From Mycogone perniciosa (lineage: Eukaryota > Ascomycota > Sordariomycetes > Hypocreales > Hypocreaceae): 39,256 bases of DNA. The notes under the pieces are model-generated. The model saw only the letters and a list, made by a program, of their open reading frames with translations. It searched no databases and was not told where the DNA came from. Each line of letters starts with the position of its first letter. The stretch's first letter is position 1. The stretch covers positions 1 to 39,256 of the forward strand of contig JAOALB010000125.1 in assembly GCA_025331125.1 (NCBI GenBank). Reading direction: 5' to 3'. Below are positions 30,891-39,256 of this stretch, in pieces. The position numbers and the translations under genes are program-made.

Positions 30891-33800
30891 AAACTAGACG
30901 CAACACAAAACCCCTATTATTTGTTTATTTGTTTTATTATTTACATCCACTAAGTAAACTAATTATGTAAATCCCTTATAGGCAATAGGATATTAAAAGC
31001 TAGCGGCTTATACTACTATTCACTAAATTTTAATTTATAAGGGAAAAGGGTTAATTTAAGTAATATTAATTTATTTTTATTAAAAAAAGATTATAAAAGT
31101 TTACTTTTTATATTAATTTTTAAAAGGTTTTACTTTTTATAAATTTAAATCAATGAAAAAAAAGTTTTTTTTAAAAGGATATTTAAAGAGAAAGGTTTAA
31201 TTATTTTATAATTTATAAAATAGCTTTATGTTTTTAATTTATTATATTTAAAGTATTTATAATACTTTTAAAAATCTTTGTATTTTGATTTTTCTATTAA
31301 AAGTCTATAAAAGATAAAATATTAAAGTTTAAGCTTTAAAGGGGAAATTAAAGCTTTATATCTTTATTATTTATAGCCTTTTAAACTTTTATTAAATTAA
31401 TTTTACTTTTTTATTTTTATAATTTATTTTATAATTTATTTTTTAATATATATAATTATAGTTTAGTTTTATAATATAATAAGAAAAGCTATATTTTATT
31501 TAATTAAATAATTAACCTATTATCATTTATAATATCTTTATATTTTAAGATTTATAAAATAAAGGTCTTATAAACTAAAATATTTTATATTAATTTTTAA
31601 AAATATATATATAGTTTTCATATAAATAGTTTTTCTTTATTTAATAGCTTATTAATAATTAATAAATTATTTAAAAAGCAATTATTTAAGTTATATAATT
31701 TTCTTTTATATATTTAACTATTAACTTTATAGCCTTTAAAATAGCTTATACTTTTATATTATAAACCTTTAAATTATTAAAGTATTTAATATTTATAAAT
31801 ATTTTTATTTTATAATAAATAATTACTTTTTAATTTATATTCCGTTTAATTCAAAATTTATGAAAATAAAATAAATTACATAAAAAAGGAAAAAGTTAAT
31901 TACTTTTAAATATTTGTTTGTTACAAGTACTTTATTAATACCTTTTAATTCAAAGTTAAAAAAATATATATAAAAGCTTTTTAATAAAAAAAGTAAATTT
32001 AATAGTTTTATTAATTAAAATAATAATATATTAAATTTTAATTTAGAAGAATTAAAAAAAGTCTTTTATTAATATATTAAGTAATTCAATAATTTTAACT
32101 TAATTTTATAAATTTTATTATATATCTAAATTAAATTTAAATTAAAGTAATATTAATTATAAAAACTTTTAACTTTTTATATAAAATAAAAATATTTATA
32201 ATTTTTTAAATTAAAGAAATTACTTTTATTATAATTTCAAAAGCTTTATTTATTTCCTCATTAAAGTAAATACGTTTATATTTCTTTATTTGATAAAATT
32301 AATTTATAGTTATTATTTATACTTTAATTATTATATTTCTATTTTATATAAAATAACTAAAAGAATATAAACTTTTATAGTTTATATTATAACTTTAACA
32401 ACCCTTTTTTAAATCTTATTAAATAATTCCAAAAAATTAGAAATTATATATATTTTCTTTATGAATAGTTTTATATATTTTTTTTAAAAAAAGCTTTAAA
32501 TTAACATAAATTTTTAATTATTCAATATTCTTTTATAAATTTAGCCTTTTATATAATAAGCGTGTCATAATTAAACTTTAATATAAGTAAAAACTTTTAT
32601 ATTTTCTAATTTTTATTTTAATAGTTTTTTTAAATATTTATTATATAAAAGTAATTATTTTTTAGATAACCTTTTTATTATAAATATAATAATATTATTA
32701 ATATATTTAAAATAAAATTATTAATCCTTAAATTAAAAGATTAAAATAAAATATAATATTAATATAATAAAAGGTTTTCCTTAATATATTATATTTAAAG
32801 GTAAAGCTTATTAAATTAATTTTACTTTTTTCATAAATCAAAATAATTTTATTATTTGTAACAAACTTTATTTATTTTATAAATTAAATAAATTAATTTT
32901 ATTATTTAAACTATAAAATTAATTTATTTTCTATAATAATATTAAAAGCTTTAAAAATATTAAAAGTAAATAAAATTATAATTTTCTTTTATTTACAATA
33001 ACTTTAATATTATAAATTAAATAAATAATTAAATTTATAATTATTTTTTAGAAAAAGCTTTAAAATAGTATTCTACAAAGATTTTATATTTAAATATTAA
33101 AAAGATATTCTTTAAATAAATAGCTTCTTAAAGCCTTTTTTTATATAAAGTAATAGTAAAATAAATTTAAAGGCTTTTTACGTTATATAATTAAATTATT
33201 TAATTTAAATATAATAATAATTTTATATTTTTAAAAAGGAAAGAGTAATATTTTAATTTAACGTAACTTTCAAAAAGTTTATAATTAATCTTTTAATAAT
33301 AGGCTATATATAATACCAAAAGGCAATTAATATATTATTTATATTAAATATAATACTTTTTCCTTTAATTATAGCTTTTTTTATTCTTTTTAATAATTCT
33401 TTTATTTTATAGTATTTAAAAGCTTTTTAATATTTAAAGTTTTTAATAGCTTTTTTTTAATTTCTTTTTATTATAGTAAATATTTTTTAAAAAAAGCTAT
33501 TTACTTTTTAAAGTTTAAAATACTTTTACGGCTACTTATTTAAAAAAAGGTTAAAATTAATCTATAACTTTATATTATTTCATTACTTATCAAACATTCT
33601 TATTTAAATTAACTTTAACTATAATTTTATATTCATAATTATATTCCTTATATTTAATAGTATTATATAATATCTTCTTTACTTTCATTTATTTATTTAT
33701 TTCTAAAGATATTATAATATAGGCTAAATAGGCTATCTAGTAGTCTTTATTTTATTAAAAGGCATTATATTTATTTTAATATCTCTTTTTACCTATTAAC
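30891..33800. repeat. AT-rich block 1, RIP-like, probable dead transposon DNA
   Basis: About 2.9 kb composed almost entirely of A and T, with TAAA, TTTA and TATA dominant and very few CA or TG dinucleotides. No open frame of length survives. The sharp composition change and the readable LINE endonuclease at its right edge suggest the block is the remainder of one or more non-LTR elements mutated by RIP. No reverse transcriptase motif can be read any more. Confidence 0.75.
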
Positions 33801-34325
33801 TATATATAATCTGCGAAAAGTCTTTAAAGTGCTTATATACCTATATCTAAGTCCCCTTTTATTAAATTAATTGCATTTACTTTTAAGAGGAGTTAGGTAT
33901 ATATATATATATATTAATTAGCTAAACTCCTATAAGCTTTTAAAAGGGATATATTTTTTTCCTGCATTAGCTATTAGCCTAATAGGGCTTAAAAGTATAA
34001 TAGTAACTATATAGTAGTCTAATCCTATATTTAGTTTTTTTGCAATAGTTGTCGATATAGGGCAGTTAAAGAAAACGAGGTTAATATACTTTCCAGAATC
34101 CCTTGTAGGGGCGTCTATAAGGGCGGGGGTTAGGTTATACCTGTCCGCCTACTTAGCCAGTCTATTGCCCGCAGTATCCGGGACTCGGCCTGGTTGCTAC
34201 GTGCAGTGTAATGCATTAAAGTCTCCTGCAATGATTGAGTTTGGGGGGGGGGCCGACCCTACCTCTCGAGGGTTTCTGTTGCGGTGTCAAGGGAAGCCCT
34301 GCGGTAAACGTTGGAACACAAAACC
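33800..34325 (-). mobile_element. remnant of a non-LTR retrotransposon (LINE, Tad1-like), endonuclease domain
   Basis: On the minus strand a translated stretch with broken frames still shows the APE-type endonuclease of LINEs: NVYR at about 34310, then IIAGDFNALH near 34235-34210 (the GDFNA-H active-site motif), PGRVPDTAGNRLA, ADRYNLTPALIDAP and further down NCPISTTIAKKL. Stop codons (TAG, TAA) interrupt it at positions expected for Trp or Gln codons, consistent with RIP. A run of ten G on the plus strand at 34243-34252 lies where the frame shifts by one base, so a homopolymer indel or assembly error may contribute. The element continues leftwards into the AT-rich block and abuts the duplicated precursor block on the right. 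Confidence 0.7.
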
Positions 34326-34334
34326 CCTATATCA

Positions 34335-35033
34335 TGGACTTTTATTTTAAAAATCGACTCCAGAACTACTAGAATATTTATCCGTTATAAACCCTTATCA
34401 ATTGGGGCCTAGGGCGCTGTCTCCTCCACAGACCGCTTTACCAGTCACGACCAGGAGGACCAGCCTCTGCCTCTGCCTCACGTTTCTATGGAGGAGCAGC
34501 CTCTGCCTCACGCTTTTAGGGAGGAGCGGTCACAGCCTCACGCTTCTCCTCAGGCTTTATCTTCACGTTAGTACGAGGCCAGATCATCGTTCTATTGTAT
34601 GAAGTGATGGTGCGCACAGCAAGGATAGTCGGCAAGGCCACAGCCTGGACCACAGCCACGAGGGCGATAAGAGCGAGGCTACGCATAGTGTTGAGGAATT
34701 GCGAGGAGAGTTGACGGAACGAATTTGTTTGATGCTCGTAGATTTATGCAGGGAGATGATACTGGACATGTGAAGGAGGGAGATGGCCACGATATATTCT
34801 CATTGCTCTATACATTACGGAGAACTTATCAATCGCACGGAATTATAGATAATAATGACGAAACGTCTGACACTTCCTAGTGATGTATTGTCAGCGCTAT
34901 TTCCTATTCTATGGGTATACGAGTACTATCTAATTGGATACAACGAGTTAAGCCCAAATCGAACACATGTACCCACCCATAACCAGATGCCAAGGCTTCG
35001 GTATGTCTTGACGCTTTCCATATACAGTTAGGA
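34335..35033 (-). repeat. segmental duplication, copy B (partner at 5261-6001)
   Basis: This is the second copy of the block described at 5261-6001, same strand, start to start about 29.1 kb away. It keeps leader, TATA-type run, ORF and 3' flank. It is an island of normal composition between two AT-rich RIP-like blocks, with the LINE remnant touching its left edge. Confidence 0.8.
34438..34686 (-). pseudogene. secreted Kex2-processed repeat-peptide precursor, copy B, with two in-frame stops
   Basis: The frame from the ATG at 34686 to the TAA at 34438 is 83 codons. Signal peptide MRSLALIALVAVVQA and the following VALPTILAVR match copy A closely. The linker is fully open (15 codons to IKPEEKR). 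Three Kex2 units follow: KREAVTAPP then TAA (34516-34518), KREAEAAPP then TAG (34486-34488), and KREAEAEAGPPGRDW then TAA. The two internal stops stand at the core's C-terminal position, which is Trp in unit 3 and in every unit of copy A. TGG to TAG/TAA is G to A change, the complement of RIP's C to T. EA dipeptides before the core (EAEAEA in unit 3) suit STE13-type trimming. As it stands, translation would end after the first, Trp-less unit. Confidence 0.7.
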
Positions 35034-35275
35034 GATGGCGATTCGGTACTGTTCGTTCCCCCATTGTCATTAGTACTACTAGTATTATTGCCATTACTGG
35101 AGCATGGAGTAGCCTCTTGGGTCCCGGTGCTTGCCCCGTATTAACAGTGTGTGACGATAAGAAGTGTGTAGATAGGCACTTATGTGACGATCCGGGTTGA
35201 TTCTCAACAGTCAAACCGAGGTTCGTGGGTTTATGTTGACAGAGAGGTTAAGGATAAATACTGAGCAGGGTAGCG
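35034..35275. other. short intergenic stretch next to AT-rich block 2
   Basis: Normal-composition DNA upstream of copy B that does not align with the region right of copy A (6002 onward), so the duplication ends at about 35,033. It holds ATTAGTACTACTAGTATTATTG at 35070-35090, a short run related to the dispersed motif. No gene is seen. Confidence 0.4.
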
Positions 35276-38200
35276 TAGTTATAATTCTATAGAATAGGCT
35301 GTTCTAGTAAATACAATTATTAACAACTATTTAAGTAATTATATTAACAATTATAATTTATCTAGTTTTATATATAAAGGAGATATATAATAAATATACT
35401 TAGATTATATATAGATTATAGTTATAGTAAATTACTTTAACTTATATTTTATAATTTAAATAATCTATAGTTTATAGTTATCTATATAATCCTTTTTAAT
35501 TAAATAGTTATTTTATTATTCTTGTAAAGTATATACTGCCTTAAACCCTTTATACAGCTATAAAAGGGTTAGGTTATAATATCATATCCCCTTTTTAATA
35601 ATTTTATTTTTAAAATTTTACCTCTTTTATATAAATACTATATATCCCTTTATAAATAAAATTTTCTGTTTCTTTTTCTTTTTTTATATATATAGTATTA
35701 ATAATATAAGTTATATTAAAAAGGCTTATTTTTTCAAGACCCTTTAACGTTAAGCTTTTATATCTTTTATTAAAAAATTAGGTTTTAAAACTATACTTTA
35801 TTTATATTATTATTCCTATAGTTATGTTTATAAAATTATAGATAGGGTATTTTAATACTAAAAGTGCATTTAATAGGGGCGCTTTTATAATAGTTTTAAG
35901 GTATTAGTAAATACCTATAAATACTTTTATTTTTTTAATATTTTTTCTCTTTTTTTTTATTTTTTTAATATTTTAAATTATTTTAAAGTATAAGCAATTA
36001 AAGGTGCAGGAATAAAAGGCAGAGTTTAGATTAGCAGAATTGCATTATAAATCTTTTAAGGCTTTAATGCAATTAACTTGCCTTTATATTTAATATAAAA
36101 TATTAATAATAAAGAGGGTAAAAATGCTAAATTTTAAATTAAAAAATATAAATAAATTAAATAAAGTTAAAAAATATAAAATAAAGGCTGTTATTAATAT
36201 ATATTCTTTTAAAGCGGCTAATATAATGGACTAGACTGATTTTAGGCTATTTAATTTATTATTAATAAGCTAAGACTTTAATAAAATTATTATAAGGTTA
36301 TTTAAAAGTATTTAAATATTGTTTAAATTCCTAAAAGTTATATTCTTTTTTATAATTCTTTTATTTTATTAACTATAACTATTTATTATTTATTATTCTT
36401 ATAGCTTTAATTTCTTTTACTTTATATATTTCTTTAATTAATAAAACTCTAATTAAACTTATAATCAATTTAGTTTTTTATTGATTTGATAATGCTTTTT
36501 TAAATAATAAAATATAAAATATTAAATAGATTTAAATAGTATTTAATAATATAAATTTATAAATAACTTTTAAAATAACTCTTTTAATTAAATACAGTGT
36601 AAGTTTTTTAAATTTTAATTTATTGCTTAATTATATTATTTTAATATTTATAGTCTTTTCTTTTAATAAATATTAATATAAGTAAATTATATCTCCCTCT
36701 TTAAAAATTAATCCCTCTAATTTATATTTATTAATATACTTTTTTATTCTTTTTTGTATAAATATATACCTATATTTCTTTATATAACTGCTTTATATCT
36801 TTAGCTTTAATTTATACTTTATTAATATATAAACCTTTCTTTAATGCTTTATATATATTTAGTATAAAACTGTAATGAATATATATAAAGTTAAATCTAG
36901 TTAACTTTAAAATATTACTATTATAAGATATTTATATAATTAATAGCTTTTTTATTTAATAATTTTAATTAAAGTTAATATAACTTTTTAAATAGACTTT
37001 CATAATTTAATTAATATACTTTATTTAATTATTTATCTATAAGTAATAGGCAGTATTAAGCTTATAATTTATATTTAATTAATTTATAAATATTTACTAG
37101 AATCTAAATATAAAGGTTAATCTTTAATTAAACATGATTTTAGTTAGAATTATATAATTAATTGTAATAAATTATAAAAATAAATTTAAGCTAATATTTC
37201 TATATTTATGATTTTTTTACATAAATAAAAGTAAAAGAATTTCATAATTTAATTTATAATTATTAAAATATTATTATATTTAACTTTTATTTTTAATTTA
37301 ATAAATAATAATAGTTTAATAATACAAGTCAATAAAATTAACTTTTAGAATTATTTTAATATTAATAAAGCTTATAGTTTATTATATAATTTATATTTTA
37401 AAGATTTCATTATTTTGTAAATTATATAATAAAAGATTATATTTTATATTACCTTTTTAAGCCTTTAAAACTTAATATACTTTTATATTCATTTATAGGT
37501 TTAATAAATACTTTTATATTTATATATTCAATATTAATTAACTTTTATAATTATACTTTTTTAAAGCTTATTTAAAATTTAAATGTTTTTCTTTATTATT
37601 AAATTCTTTTATTATTAAATTTTATATTTTTTAAAAATCTATTACTATTTTAAATAATATAATGCTTTTTAATATATTAAAGTATAATATTATTATTAAA
37701 TATTTTATATATAGCTTAAAGCGCTATTTATAAATAATATTTATTGAAAGTTTACGTTAAAATTTATTTAATATATTGAATTTCTTGTTTATTATAATTA
37801 ATTTATTTATTGAATATAGTTATTTATTTATTTTAAATCTCTTTAATTATATTAAAATATAATTAAATTCTAAAACCTATTTTATATAGTAAATCTGCCT
37901 TTGAAAGAGTTATTAAATTATCGCGAAATATATAATATTTTTATGATTAATATATACTTTAATTTTATATATTCCTTTTAATAAATAATAATATTATTTT
38001 TTAAACATAACAATAATAGTAAAAAACCTTTTATTATATATTAGATCATTTTATTTTATGTTATATAATATTTAAAAATAAAATATAATAAATTATAATT
38101 TATTACTTTTATCTTTTTAATTAAATTAAGCTTTTATAGTATAATTTAGTATACTTATTTTAATCTTAATTTCTTTAAATACAGTAAATATAATAAATAT

Positions 38201-39256
38201 GAATTCTTTTAAAATAAGCTATTTAAATTTATTAAAAGCTTTTTATATGTTTAATATTTATAAAAACCTTTAAATTCTTTTGATAAATTTACAAAAAGTT
38301 TATATTATATTTTTATACCTTTAATAAATTATCAATAATAATTAATAAAATTCAAAAAGCTTTAAACTTCTTTAATTATTATAAAGATCAATTAATCTTT
38401 TACTGTTATACTTTTAATAAATTTAAATAAATTTCTTTAAAGGTAATAATATATTTTAAAAAATAACCTTTTATATATAAAATTTATAATTTTTAATTGT
38501 ATCAATAATTTACTATTTTATAATCCTTATAATAGTTTATTAATATATTTGTTATATTTTTTAAAAGTATTTAACGAAATTCATATATTATTTAAATAAC
38601 TACCTATAAAGATATTTAAGTGCTTTTTTAATATATTATTAATTACTTTTTAAAATATTATAAAAGTATTAATAAGGCTAAAAAGTAAAATAAAATATTT
38701 TAATAAAGCATATTTAATTTAAAAAGTAATTATTTATTTATACTTCTTTTTACTTTAACTAAAGTTATAAATACTTTTAAAATTTAATATAGTAAATTAC
38801 CTTTTTCTATATAATTTATTTTATTATCTTACAATTAATAGTAATAAAGTTTTATTTTTAATAATAGCTTTAATAAACTATTAATAGTTTATAATAAATT
38901 ATAATTTACTTTTTTTACTATCAATATAATAAAATAATTTATATTTAACAACAAAAATTAAATATATCTTTTAATTAATATATTATTTAAATAATTATAT
39001 AACCTTTTAAGCTTTTTTTTATTTAAATTATAAATCTTATAAAAAATAATATTTATATCATTTTTAAATTTACTTATATAGTTTTATTAACTATATATTA
39101 ATAACTTTATATTAAAAATTCCTTAAAATAGTTTATTATATTTTCAATATTCTTAAAAGATATTTTATAATTATTTTAATTATACTATTATTTTAAAGCT
39201 TTTTATTTTAAATATTCTATTAATATTACTAAATATTCTACTAATATTACTAAATA
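35276..39256. repeat. AT-rich block 2, RIP-like, runs off the window end
   Basis: About 4 kb of nearly pure AT sequence without usable open frames. A slightly more GC-containing part at 35,990-36,260 still reads as fragments such as AELHYKSFKALMQLTCLYI, suggesting a former transposon ORF, but no family can be named. The end of the window is inside the block. Confidence 0.75.

Noticed and set aside
1..39256. RiPP biosynthetic cluster around the precursor
   Set aside because: No UstYa/DUF3328 (HxxHC) protein, tyrosinase, methyltransferase, transporter or cluster regulator is visible in the window.
1..39256. tRNA genes, rRNA genes and CRISPR arrays
   Set aside because: No T-loop/acceptor arrangement, rRNA-like stretch or regularly spaced repeat-spacer array was seen by eye; the only in-phase tandem array is the 36-bp coding repeat. 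A tRNAscan run would be decisive for tRNAs.

Overview
The window looks like nuclear DNA of a filamentous ascomycete (Pezizomycotina, probably Sordariomycetes/Hypocreales). Evidence: genes are split by short introns (48-119 nt) with fungal donor and branch-point signals; protein families are typically fungal (CVNH lectin, a tubby-like fungal family, BTB/POZ, OBAP, a Pro/Ser-rich regulator-like protein); very AT-rich tracts resemble DNA destroyed by RIP (repeat-induced point mutation); and a TACGGAGTAC-type short repeat is scattered through the intergenic DNA. The order is an inference; no taxonomic marker is present.

Layout. 1-1.7 kb: a possible LTR remnant and an unrecognised membrane-anchored protein gene with one in-frame stop. 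2.3-2.8 kb: a complete three-exon cyanovirin-N homolog. 3.1-5.2 kb: degraded coding remnants. 5.26-6.0 kb: copy A of a duplicated block that carries a secreted precursor with four Kex2-bounded peptide repeats (KREADVAPGPGW type). 7.8-8.5 kb: an intact tubby-like protein with an N-myristoylation-type start. 9.6-13.2 kb: a five-exon SF1 (UPF1/AAA_11-AAA_12 type) helicase gene, complete in structure but interrupted by three in-frame TAG codons. 13.6-14.5 kb: a four-exon OBAP/DUF1264 gene with a GC-AG intron. 17.4-19.2 kb: a large Pro/Ser-rich protein. 19.2-26.7 kb: gene-poor DNA rich in short repeats. 26.8-27.5 kb: an unrecognised small gene. 28.9-30.0 kb: a BTB/POZ protein. 30.9-34.3 kb: an AT-rich RIP-like block whose right edge is a still-readable LINE endonuclease. 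34.3-35.0 kb: copy B of the peptide-precursor block. 35.3-39.3 kb: a second AT-rich block running off the end.

The most notable system is the pair of paralogous Kex2-processed repeat-peptide loci (KEP/RiPP-precursor-like or pheromone-precursor-like). They share signal peptide, linker, promoter and 3' flank about 29 kb apart on the same strand. Each copy is broken in a different place: copy A keeps all four peptide repeats but has a TAG upstream of them, while copy B keeps the linker but has stops at the C-terminal Trp position of its first two repeats. All of these stops, and the three in the helicase, are of the kind RIP produces. There is no visible tailoring enzyme (UstYa/DUF3328, tyrosinase) in the window, so no cluster can be claimed.
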